Origin: a virus
IMG/VR virus record: IMGVR_UViG_3300046170_000427
Location: 1 to 57,402 of that record
DNA length: 57,402 nt
Strand: one strand, 5' to 3'
This document shows positions 38,826 to 47,246 of the stretch, one piece after another (within the stretch, counting starts at the first letter, position 1; each line of letters opens with the position of its first letter). The position numbers and the translations under genes were made by a program. The notes under the pieces are model-generated. The model was given only the letters and a program-made list of their open reading frames with translations, searched no databases and was not told where the DNA came from.

Positions 38826-39617
38826 ATGGCAAAACTTCTCAGCGGAACACTACCACAAATAAAAGTAGGAATATCCTCTTTTAGCGAATCAAAGGTTTCG
38901 CTATCAGTTGTTGGTATTGCTTCTTTGCAAGCAATTTCCATTGGAGGATCAACAGGAAGTAGTGGACAATATCTTCAATCAACAGGTATTGGACTCACAT
39001 GGGCATCAGCTTCTTCATTAAGAAGTGATAACACTTACACTGCTACTGCTGGACAAACAACAATTTCTCAAGCATACACTGCTGGATTGATTGATGTATT
39101 TGTCAATGGTGTAAGAATGCACTCTTCGGAATATGTTGCTTCAAATGGAACATCAATTGTCCTTAACGAAGCACTGTTCGGCGGAGAATCTATTGATGTA
39201 ATTTCATATTCATCATCTGGATCCGTTAGTAGTGTTCCAGAAAGTGATACTTTAGACTCAGTAACCACTAGAGGTGGCAATACTACGAATGATATTAACG
39301 TAGGTATTTCATCTGCAAAAGATGGAGTTAATGCAGATGTTATTAGAAGATATACTGATAACGGTACAAGTACAAAAATAACCCTTGAGTCTGGAAGACT
39401 TAAATTTTTTGCAGGAAATGGTGTTTCACCAAAAATAAATGTTAATGGTGGAGTTGGTATCAGCACAAATTTAAATGTGGTTGGTATCTCCACTTTTAAT
39501 CAAGATGTTAATGTTGGATCTGATCAATCAACAGGAATTGTTTTGACATCACCAAATGGAACTAAGTACAGATTAATCGTAGATAATTCGGGCAATTTAT
39601 CAACAACAGCAGTGTAG
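38826..39617 (+). CDS. Fibre-like virion protein (263 aa)
   Basis: A 263-residue protein made of fibre modules. MAKLLSGTLPQIKVGISSFS opens it. Then comes SSGQYLQSTGIGLTWASASS (42-61, the repeat-type QxLxSxGxGxxW motif), followed by YTATAGQTTISQAYTAGLID (72-91), VFVNGVRMHSSEYVASNGTS and ALFGGESIDVISYSSSGSVS. This TATAGQTTF...DVFVNGVxLxxxExxATNGT module also appears in the 39696 gene near 44810-44990, showing shared parts among the fibres. A short domain (about 225-263) ends LTSPNGTKYRLIVDNSGNLS. No S74 domain. Confidence 0.75.
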   Translation: MAKLLSGTLPQIKVGISSFSESKVSLSVVGIASLQAISIGGSTGSSGQYLQSTGIGLTWASASSLRSDNTYTATAGQTTISQAYTAGLIDVFVNGVRMHSSEYVASNGTSIVLNEALFGGESIDVISYSSSGSVSSVPESDTLDSVTTRGGNTTNDINVGISSAKDGVNADVIRRYTDNGTSTKITLESGRLKFFAGNGVSPKINVNGGVGISTNLNVVGISTFNQDVNVGSDQSTGIVLTSPNGTKYRLIVDNSGNLSTTAV

Positions 39618-39621
39618 TATT

Positions 39622-39629
39622 TCTAAATA
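39622..39629 (+). promoter_or_regulatory. Late promoter (TCTAAATA) of the large fibre gene
   Basis: CTAAATA core, 66 bases before the ATG at 39696. The leader holds a 16-base palindrome. Confidence 0.65.
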
Positions 39630-39663
39630 TTAATATACAATCCTAGTAGTAACGAAAATGGAT

Positions 39664-39679
39664 TGTAGAACGTTCTACA
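39664..39679 (+). other. Perfect 16-base palindrome in the large fibre leader
   Basis: TGTAGAACGTTCTACA is its own reverse complement. It lies between the late promoter and the ATG of the 39696 gene, 16 bases before the ATG. It could be an RNA hairpin gating translation or a dimeric protein site; no T-run follows, so it is not a terminator. Confidence 0.55.
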
Positions 39680-39695
39680 CGAAAAAAAGCAAAAA

Positions 39696-42600
39696 ATGGC
39701 ATTTAATAGAGAACTTTCGCAATTTGCGAGTTATCTTGCCTTAGATGCTTCTGCTAACTATATTGGCATTACAACTGCCGTTTCGGCTAACGTAGGTATT
39801 GGTTCCGTTACACCAAGACAAAAGTTAGACGTTACAGGCAATGCTATTGTTTCTGGCATAACAACCTCCTCTGGAGGATTTGTTGGCGATTTAACAGGAA
39901 CAGCGACTAACGCAGAAGGATTAACAGGCACTCCAAGTGTGACTGTAAATACAGTCACGGCATCACATATAAACAGTTCAGGTATTATATCTGCTACCAA
40001 CTTTGTTGCTACGCAGGGTACAATGAATATTACCGGTAATGTTACCGGTACAGCAACTACAGCCACTAATGCTGAAGGACTGACTGGAACTCCTAGTATT
40101 ACTGTTGAAGATATTAGTGGAACTGGCAATATTAATATTGCCGGAATTGTTACTGCAAATGCATTTGTCGGAGACGGTTCTGGACTGACTGGTGTTGCAT
40201 CTACTGATAATATTCAGACTGCAACTCCTGCTAATTTCTTAAGCACTGTCAGAATTACTGGCATCACAACAGTTGGAGTTGTAACGGGTGGTACATCCGT
40301 TTCTGCAACGAACATCTATGGAATTCATAATGGTAACGTAATTGGTGACGTTACTGGTAATTCTTCTTCTGCAACTGCTCTGGCGAATGCTAGAACAATT
40401 GGCGGAGTATCCTTCGATGGTACAGGAAACATCAACCTTCCTGGTGTAAACGAAGCAGGTACTCAGGATACTTCAGGTAATGCTGCTACAGCAACTGCTC
40501 TGGCGAATGCTAGAACAATTGGTGGTGTAAGTTTTGACGGTACATCTAACATCAACCTTCCTGGTGTAAACCAAGCAGGTAATCAGAATACATCTGGCAA
40601 TGCTGCTACAGCAACTGCTCTCGCAAACGCTAGAACACTTGGTGGTGTTTCCTTCGATGGTACTGGAGACATTAACTTACCTGGTGTAAACGCAACAGGT
40701 AATCAAGATACTTCTGGTAACGCTGCTACCGCAACTGCATTAGCAACGGGACGTAATTTCACTGTATCTGGTGATGCGACAACCGATTCTGCACAATCAT
40801 TTGATGGTACAGGTAATGTCGCTCTCCCAATAACACTGGCTAATAGCGGTGTTTCCGCAGCAACTTATGGTTCTTCGTCCGCAGTTCCAATCCTTACTGT
40901 TGACGCAAAGGGACGCATTACATCTGCAACTACAGCCGCTGTAGGAAGTGGATTAACCGTAACTGGTGATAGTGGATCTGAGGACATTAATCTTCTTTCT
41001 GAAGGTTTAGCGATTACAGGTGGAACAAACCTTACTTCCGCTGCCGCAAGCAATGGAGTCGCAGTTTCACTGAATCCAGAGATTGCTCTTACTAGTGTAA
41101 GTGCAACTGGTGTTGTAACAGCAACTTCATTCCACACTGGCGCTGCTGGAGCGGCAATTCAAGTCAACTCTGCAACGATTACCGGCCCTTCATCAATTAC
41201 AATTGATCCTTCCGCTATTGGTGATAACACTGGTACGGTTCACATCTTAGGTGATCTTCAAGTAGAAGGAACTACAACAACTATTGACAGTACAACTGTT
41301 AATATTGCTGATAAGAATATCCAGATTGCAACTGGTGCTGCTAATGATGCTGCTGCTGATGGTGGTGGTATTACGGTTGACTCCGGTGATGGCGATAAGA
41401 CATTCCAGTTTGAAGCAACTGGAGACAACTTCGGTTCTTCCGAAAACATGAACCTTGCCAATGGCAAAGTTTATAAGGTTAATAATGCTGAAATTCTGAG
41501 TGCAACTACTCTGGGATCTAGTGTTGTCAACTCCTCATTGACATCTGTTGGAACTCTTGATTCACTTAACGTTGCTGGCGCACTGACTGGTTCCCATGTC
41601 AATGCTTCTGGAATCGTTACTGCTTCTTCATTCAGTGGTTCTGGTTCAGGACTGTCTGCGGGAACAACTCCTCTGACAACTCTGGATATTGATGGTGGTA
41701 CTGATATTGGAGCAGATCTTGTTGATGCTGATCTGATTGTTGTTGACGACGGTGCTGGTGGAACTAACCGCAAGGCAGCAATGTCTCGCGTTAAGGAATA
41801 TGTTCTCGGTGGTGGTTCTGGAGGTAACTTCGAGCAACTCAAAGTAACTGGTATTTCCACTCTTGGACAAGCAACAGCAACTGGACTCGTAGTTTCTGGT
41901 GTTACAACCGCAACTGGTGGTGTTGTCGGTGATGTAACCGGCGATTTAACTGGTAATGCTTCAACAGCAACCACATTAGAAACTGCCAGAACAATCGGTG
42001 GAGTTTCCTTCGATGGTTCAGGTAACATCAACCTTCCTGGTGTAAACCAAGCTGGTAACCAAGATACTTCCGGAAATGCTGCTACAGCAACTGCATTAGC
42101 AACAGGACGCAATTTTACAGTTTCTGGAGATGCTACAACTGATTCTGCACAATCATTTGATGGTTCAGGAAATGTAGCGTTACCAATCACTCTTGCTAAC
42201 AGTGGTGTTTCTGCAGCGACTTATGGTTCTTCATCTGCAGTTCCCGTAATTACAGTTGATGCCAAAGGACGTATTACTTCCGCAACAACTACTGCCGTTG
42301 GTAGTGGATTAACTGTCGCTGGTGATAGTGGTTCTGAAGATATCAATCTTCTGTCTGAAACCTTAACAATCTCTGGCGGTACTAACCTCACATCAGCAGC
42401 TGCTGGTAATGCTGTTACTGTTAATCTGAATCCTGAGATTGCTCTGACAAGCGCCTCTGCTTCTGGTGTTATCACGGCATCTGGTGGGTTTGTTGGTGCT
42501 CTTACTGGTAATGTTACTGGTGACGTATCAGGTGACGCTGGTGGTAATGCCGCTACAGCAACTGCTCTTGAGTCTGCTAGAACTATCGGCGGAGTTTCCT

Positions 42601-45600
42601 TTGATGGTACAGGAAACATTAACCTTCCTGGTGTAAACCAAGCTGGTAACCAAGATACTTCCGGAAATGCTGCTACAGCAACTCAATTAGCAACATCTAG
42701 AACTTTAGCAATCTCCGGAGATGCTACAGGTTCCGCATCATTTGATGGTTCTGCTAACGCTACTATTTCAGCGACTCTCGCTAACAGTGGTGTTTCTGCA
42801 GCGACTTATGGTTCTTCATCTGCAGTTCCCGTAATTACAGTTGATGCTAAGGGACGCATCACTTCCGCAACAACTACTGCCGTTGGTAGTGGACTGACAG
42901 TTGCTGGAGATACTGGTTCTGAAGATATCAATCTTCTGTCTGAAACCTTAACAATCTCTGGTGGCACTAACCTCACTTCAAATGCTTCAAGTAACTCTGT
43001 TACTGTTAACTTAGACGACAATATCTCCCTAACGAGTGTTGTTGCTTCTGGTGTTGTAACTGCTTCCAGTGGATTTGTAGGTGATGTAACCGGTAATGCA
43101 TCCTCTGCTACTATTCTGCAGAATGCTAGAACTATCGGTGGAGTTTCCTTCAATGGTTCTGCTAACATCAACCTTCCAGGCGTAAACCAAACTGGTAACC
43201 AAGATACCTCTGGTAATGCTGCTACTGCAACTGCTCTGGCAAACGGTAGAAGTTTCACTGTAAGTGGAGATGCTACAACTGATTCTGCACAATCATTCGA
43301 TGGTACAGGAAACGTTGCTCTGCCAATTACTCTTGCTGCTAGTGGTGTTTCCGCTGCAACTTATGGTTCTGGATCTGCTGTTCCTGTAATCACAGTTGAT
43401 GCTAAGGGACGTATCACTTCCGCAACAACAGCTGCTGTTGGTACTGCCTTGACAGTAACCGGCGATAGTGGTTCTGAGGATATTAATTTCGGTTCTGAAA
43501 GTTTATCGATTACAGGTGGAACTAACGTTACCTCTGCTGCTGCAAGTAATGGTGTTGAACTGTCACTGGATCCCGATGTTTCTCTGACATCATTAGTCGC
43601 ATCTGGTGTTGTAACTGCTACATCATTTAAGACTGGTGCTGAAGGATCTGCGATCCACGTTAATACAGCAACAATTACAGGCCCTTCATCAATTACCATT
43701 GATCCTGCCGCTATCGGCAATGCAACTGGTACGGTTCACATCTTAGGCGATCTTCAAGTCGAAGGTACAACTACTACAATTGATAGCACAACTGTTACAA
43801 TTGCAGATAAAAACATTCAAATCGCTACCGGCGCTGCGAATGATGCTGCCGCTGATGGTGGTGGTATTACAGTTGACTCTGGTGACGGAGACAAGACATT
43901 CCAATTTGAAGCAACTGGAGACAACTTCGGTTCTTCTGAGAACATGAATCTTGCCTCTGGTAAGGTATACAAGATTAACAATACAGAAGTTCTGGGTGCT
44001 ACATCACTTGGTTCTGCAGTTGTTACTTCTTCACTGACATCCGTTGGAACTCTTGGATCACTGACTGTATCTGGAGCTCTGGTTGGTTCTCATGCTGCTC
44101 TGTCTGGAGTTACAACTTCTACAGGTGGTTTCGTTGGTGCATTAACTGGTAACGTAACTGGTAATGCTGATAGTGCAACTGCTCTGCAGAATGCTAGAAC
44201 TATCGGTGGAGTTTCCTTCGATGGTACTGCCAATATCAACTTACCTGGTGTAAACCAAACTGGTAACCAAGATACCTCTGGTAATGCTGCTACTGCAACT
44301 GCACTTGAGACTGCTAGAACTATTGGTGGAGTTTCCTTTGATGGTTCTGCAAATATAAGTCTCCCTGGTGTAAACCAATCTGGTAACCAAGATACCTCAG
44401 GAAACGCTGCAACAGCAACTGCTCTTGCAAACGCTAGAACAATTGGTGGTGTCTCCTTCGATGGTACTGCTAATATCGATCTTCCTGGCGTAACCCAATC
44501 TGGTAACCAGGACACTTCTGGAACTGCTGCTCTCGCACAGGGATTAACTGGTACACCTAACGTAACTGTTAATGCAGTCACATCTGCACATGTTGCAAAC
44601 TCTGGTGTTACTACCTCTACAGGTGGTTTCGTAGGTAATGTTCAGGGTAACATCAACTCTACAGGACTTTCTACAGTCACTAATCTGGAAGTTGATGGTT
44701 ATGTCTCCATCGGAGATACCACTGGAGATATGAACCAAGTTCTGTCTTCTGTTGGTACTGGTGTAACTTGGAGAAGCATCACTGATGTTCTTCCTCAAAC
44801 CAGAACTACTCAGACAAGCACAGCAACTGCTGGACAGACTACATTCTCGTTCACTTATAACGTTAACTACCTTGACGTATTCGTCAACGGTGTTAAACTG
44901 TCTAGTTCTGAACTGACTGCAACTAATGGAACTTCAGTTGTAATTAGCGAAGCTCTCTTCGAGGGAGATATTGTTGAATTCCATTCTTATGCAACTGCCG
45001 GTGCTGGATCGGGTACTGTTTCTAGTGCTAATGATCTTTCTGATGTTACCCTTTCAAGTGCATCAAATAACGACATTCTCGTTTACAACGGATCAGCATT
45101 TGTTAATCAACAAGCTCTGAACCTTTCTGGTAACATTGCTGCTGCAGATCTCACTCTGTCTGGCAACTTAACAGTTAATGGTACAACTACAACTCTGAAT
45201 ACTGCAACACTTGATGTTGAAGATAAGAACCTCACTCTCGCTAAGGGATCTGGTTCCTCTGCTAACGCTGATGGTGCTGGTATCACTATCGATGGTGCTG
45301 ATGCTACCTTCAATTATTCTCACACTGGAACTAAGTTTGTTGCTAACAAGTCTATTGAAGCGACTTCATTCATTGGAGACGGTTCTGGACTGACTGGTGT
45401 TGCTTCTACTGACAACATCCAAACTGCAACTGAAGCAGAATTCCTTAGTGGAGTTAAGATTGCTGGTGTTACAACCGCAACTGGTGGTATTGTTGGTGAT
45501 CTTACTGGTGATGTAACTGGTAATGTTTCTGGCAATGCTGGAACTGCAACCATCCTTGCAAACGCTAGAACAATCGGTGGAGTATCCTTCGATGGTTCTG

Positions 45601-46511
45601 CTGGTATTAACCTGCCTGGTGTTAACGCATCTGGTACTCAGGATACCTCCGGAAATGCTGCAACTGCAACTGCTCTGGAAACTGCTAGAAACATTGGTGG
45701 AGTTTCCTTCAATGGTTCTGCTAATATCAACCTTCCTGGTGTAAACGAGGCAGGTAACCAGAATACAACTGGTACTTCTGCTGGACTTACTGGAACACCT
45801 AGTATTACTGTTAATGCGATTAATTCTTCGCATATCAACAGTTCTGGTATTATCACTGCTACTTCATTCTCTGGAGATGGTTCTGGATTGACTGGTGTTG
45901 CCTCTACTGACAACATCTCTACCAACACTGTAGCAAACTTCCTGAGTGGAATTACTGTTGCTGGTGTCACAACTGCTACTAACCAGCTCGTACTTGAAAG
46001 TGATGATGGCACTCCAGGAAGAATGGATTTCTATTGCGAGTCCAGTAATGCTCACTATACCAGAATCCAGTCTGCTGCACACGGTTCTTACAGCGGTAAT
46101 GTCACTGTTACATTACCAGTTGTTTCCGGTACAGTTATCGTTGGTGGTGCTGTAACAAACACCGCAGATATTACCACAAGCGGTGATATTTCTGCTACTA
46201 ACTTCAACTCCACATCTGATATAACACTTAAGGATAATGTTTCACTTATCGACAATGCGCTCGATATGATTAACAACCTTGAGGGTATCAGCTGGAATTG
46301 GAAGCATGATGGTAAGGCATCTCTGGGTGTATCTGCTCAGAATGTTGAAACTGTTGCTCCTGAACTAGTTTCTAATGGATCTCATAAGGCTGTTAACTAT
46401 AACGGACTTATCGGTATCCTGATTGAGGCAGTTAAGGAACAAGGTAATCAGATTACCGAACTTCGCACTGAACTTGCTAAAAAAGCAAATTCAAGAAAAA
46501 AGCGTAGTTGA
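39696..46511 (+). CDS. Giant repeat-built tail fibre with C-terminal S74 chaperone (2271 aa)
   Basis: A 2271-residue fibre. N-terminus MAFNRELSQFASYLALDASA is shared in part with the 46550 gene. The shaft has at least eleven copies of a 40-residue unit (NARTIGGVSFDG...INLPGVNQAGNQDTSG pattern), four copies of ATYGSSSAVP/VDAKGRITSATT, and two copies of an ADKNIQIATGAANDAAADGG segment. Near 44800-45000 a TATAGQTTF/VFVNGVKLSSSEL module occurs. The C-terminus is a peptidase S74 intramolecular chaperone: SDITLKDN (S2174), GISWNWK, GVSAQNVETVAPELV, NYNGLIGILIEAVKEQ, then a coiled coil. S74 domains trimerise the fibre and cut themselves off at the Ser-Asp. It is probably a long receptor-binding fibre. 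Confidence 0.85.
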   Translation: MAFNRELSQFASYLALDASANYIGITTAVSANVGIGSVTPRQKLDVTGNAIVSGITTSSGGFVGDLTGTATNAEGLTGTPSVTVNTVTASHINSSGIISATNFVATQGTMNITGNVTGTATTATNAEGLTGTPSITVEDISGTGNINIAGIVTANAFVGDGSGLTGVASTDNIQTATPANFLSTVRITGITTVGVVTGGTSVSATNIYGIHNGNVIGDVTGNSSSATALANARTIGGVSFDGTGNINLPGVNEAGTQDTSGNAATATALANARTIGGVSFDGTSNINLPGVNQAGNQNTSGNAATATALANARTLGGVSFDGTGDINLPGVNATGNQDTSGNAATATALATGRNFTVSGDATTDSAQSFDGTGNVALPITLANSGVSAATYGSSSAVPILTVDAKGRITSATTAAVGSGLTVTGDSGSEDINLLSEGLAITGGTNLTSAAASNGVAVSLNPEIALTSVSATGVVTATSFHTGAAGAAIQVNSATITGPSSITIDPSAIGDNTGTVHILGDLQVEGTTTTIDSTTVNIADKNIQIATGAANDAAADGGGITVDSGDGDKTFQFEATGDNFGSSENMNLANGKVYKVNNAEILSATTLGSSVVNSSLTSVGTLDSLNVAGALTGSHVNASGIVTASSFSGSGSGLSAGTTPLTTLDIDGGTDIGADLVDADLIVVDDGAGGTNRKAAMSRVKEYVLGGGSGGNFEQLKVTGISTLGQATATGLVVSGVTTATGGVVGDVTGDLTGNASTATTLETARTIGGVSFDGSGNINLPGVNQAGNQDTSGNAATATALATGRNFTVSGDATTDSAQSFDGSGNVALPITLANSGVSAATYGSSSAVPVITVDAKGRITSATTTAVGSGLTVAGDSGSEDINLLSETLTISGGTNLTSAAAGNAVTVNLNPEIALTSASASGVITASGGFVGALTGNVTGDVSGDAGGNAATATALESARTIGGVSFDGTGNINLPGVNQAGNQDTSGNAATATQLATSRTLAISGDATGSASFDGSANATISATLANSGVSAATYGSSSAVPVITVDAKGRITSATTTAVGSGLTVAGDTGSEDINLLSETLTISGGTNLTSNASSNSVTVNLDDNISLTSVVASGVVTASSGFVGDVTGNASSATILQNARTIGGVSFNGSANINLPGVNQTGNQDTSGNAATATALANGRSFTVSGDATTDSAQSFDGTGNVALPITLAASGVSAATYGSGSAVPVITVDAKGRITSATTAAVGTALTVTGDSGSEDINFGSESLSITGGTNVTSAAASNGVELSLDPDVSLTSLVASGVVTATSFKTGAEGSAIHVNTATITGPSSITIDPAAIGNATGTVHILGDLQVEGTTTTIDSTTVTIADKNIQIATGAANDAAADGGGITVDSGDGDKTFQFEATGDNFGSSENMNLASGKVYKINNTEVLGATSLGSAVVTSSLTSVGTLGSLTVSGALVGSHAALSGVTTSTGGFVGALTGNVTGNADSATALQNARTIGGVSFDGTANINLPGVNQTGNQDTSGNAATATALETARTIGGVSFDGSANISLPGVNQSGNQDTSGNAATATALANARTIGGVSFDGTANIDLPGVTQSGNQDTSGTAALAQGLTGTPNVTVNAVTSAHVANSGVTTSTGGFVGNVQGNINSTGLSTVTNLEVDGYVSIGDTTGDMNQVLSSVGTGVTWRSITDVLPQTRTTQTSTATAGQTTFSFTYNVNYLDVFVNGVKLSSSELTATNGTSVVISEALFEGDIVEFHSYATAGAGSGTVSSANDLSDVTLSSASNNDILVYNGSAFVNQQALNLSGNIAAADLTLSGNLTVNGTTTTLNTATLDVEDKNLTLAKGSGSSANADGAGITIDGADATFNYSHTGTKFVANKSIEATSFIGDGSGLTGVASTDNIQTATEAEFLSGVKIAGVTTATGGIVGDLTGDVTGNVSGNAGTATILANARTIGGVSFDGSAGINLPGVNASGTQDTSGNAATATALETARNIGGVSFNGSANINLPGVNEAGNQNTTGTSAGLTGTPSITVNAINSSHINSSGIITATSFSGDGSGLTGVASTDNISTNTVANFLSGITVAGVTTATNQLVLESDDGTPGRMDFYCESSNAHYTRIQSAAHGSYSGNVTVTLPVVSGTVIVGGAVTNTADITTSGDISATNFNSTSDITLKDNVSLIDNALDMINNLEGISWNWKHDGKASLGVSAQNVETVAPELVSNGSHKAVNYNGLIGILIEAVKEQGNQITELRTELAKKANSRKKRS
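40384..40743 (+). repeat. Three tandem 120-base units in the large fibre gene
   Basis: Three head-to-tail 120-base copies encode 40-residue units (anchors at 40384, 40504 and 40624). At least eight more single or grouped copies occur downstream (near 42000, 42590, 43140, 44205, 44320, 44440, 45580 and 45700). The first two differ mainly at wobble positions, so they are kept apart by drift but conserved in protein. Confidence 0.75.
41161..41490 (+). repeat. Long direct repeat in the fibre gene, first copy (second at 43657-43986)
   Basis: About 330 bases recur at a constant offset of 2496 bases with no gap. Both encode the stretch with TITGPSSITIDP, VHILGDLQVEGTTTTIDSTT and TVDSGDGDKTFQFEATGDNF. 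Many differences are synonymous. The repeat is a whole shaft module, not a mobile element. Confidence 0.75.
43657..43986 (+). repeat. Long direct repeat in the fibre gene, second copy
   Basis: Partner of 41161-41490. The same module is present in shorter, more diverged form near 45220 of this gene and near 49900 in the 49560 gene (DDKTIVIASGAADSSAADGA). Confidence 0.75.
45931..46440 (+). repeat. C-terminal fibre module, first copy (second at 50239-50748)
   Basis: This segment aligns without gaps to 50239-50748 in the 49560 gene (offset 4308). It spans a beta domain and the S74 chaperone. One stretch of more than 50 bases (from AGTGATGATGGCACTCC to the codon for AH) is identical, far closer than the rest, which suggests gene conversion or recent exchange. 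Confidence 0.7.
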
Positions 46512-46525
46512 GGGTTAAGTTCTCT

Positions 46526-46533
46526 ACTAAATA
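46526..46533 (+). promoter_or_regulatory. Late promoter (ACTAAATA) of the fibre-subtilase pair
   Basis: CTAAATA core 16 bases before the ATG at 46550. It would drive the small fibre gene and the subtilase, which follows with a one-base gap. Confidence 0.65.
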
Positions 46534-46549
46534 GTGAAAAACCTTATTC

Positions 46550-47245
46550 ATGGCACGCGGTAGGGAACTATCTCAGTTAGGATCATTAATTACAGTTGAT
46601 GATTCTACAAAAAACATAGGGGTAGCAACTGCTACCCCTTCCCAAAAAATTGGTATAGGAACTTTATCCCCAACCTCCAAAGTAGAGGTGGTTGGGGATG
46701 TTTCTATATCTGGAGTTTTAACCGCAACATCTTTTAGTGGAGATGGTTCTGGACTTAGTAATGTTCCTGGCACAGGCGGGTTGTCTAATGTTGTTGAAGA
46801 CACAACACCTGAATTAGGTGGAAGTTTAGATGTAAATGGGAAAGATATAACTGGTACTGGAAATGTAAATATTACTGGTATTGTAACCACCACTGAACTT
46901 TCTCTATCAAATACATCAACCGCGAATAGAAAAGCACTTGTAGGTTCTTGGACAGCAACTGCTGGTATTTTAACGAGTATTGATACTATTACAACATCAG
47001 ACTTTAAGACAATTGAATATACTCTACACATAGAAAATAGTGTTGGTATTCAAGCTCAGAAAGTATTAGTATCGAGATCTGGAACGACTCCATATTCACA
47101 AGAATATGCGATCATGTATAGTTCAGATCTATTAGTATCGATTGGATCATCATATACTGGAGGCAATTATTATCTCAATGCAACACCAGAAACAGGAATA
47201 TCTGGCGTTACAACATATAATTTTGTAAGAGAAATAATGAGTTAA
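46550..47245 (+). CDS. Small fibre-type virion protein with non-S74 C-terminal domain (231 aa)
   Basis: A 231-residue protein. The N-terminus (MARGRELSQLGSLITVDDST; IGIGTLSPTSKVEVVGDVSI) parallels the large fibre start (MAFNRELSQF; VGIGSVTPRQKLDV), so the two are paralogous at this end. One shaft module follows (VLTATSFSGDGSGLSNVPGT). The C-terminal domain (about 130-231; DFKTIEYTLHIENSVGIQAQ, then KVLVSRSGTTPYSQEYAIMY and ATPETGISGVTTYNFVREIM) is a cap I recognise from other cyanophage structural proteins. It shares a transcript with the subtilase. That adjacency makes it a candidate anchor for the protease. Confidence 0.75.
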   Translation: MARGRELSQLGSLITVDDSTKNIGVATATPSQKIGIGTLSPTSKVEVVGDVSISGVLTATSFSGDGSGLSNVPGTGGLSNVVEDTTPELGGSLDVNGKDITGTGNVNITGIVTTTELSLSNTSTANRKALVGSWTATAGILTSIDTITTSDFKTIEYTLHIENSVGIQAQKVLVSRSGTTPYSQEYAIMYSSDLLVSIGSSYTGGNYYLNATPETGISGVTTYNFVREIMS

Positions 47246-47246
47246 T

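Noticed and set aside
40384-40743. CRISPR-like regular repeats
   Set aside because: The period is 120 bases with no variable spacers, in frame, and encodes a fibre shaft unit. It is a coding repeat.
40865-45553. Long open frames on the minus strand (for example 41471-42190, 44090-44581, 42806-43258)
   Set aside because: They are antisense to the repeat-rich fibre gene and recur with each repeat. The translations are low-complexity Pro/Val/Ala text. The absence of stops follows from the repeats and codon bias on the plus strand.
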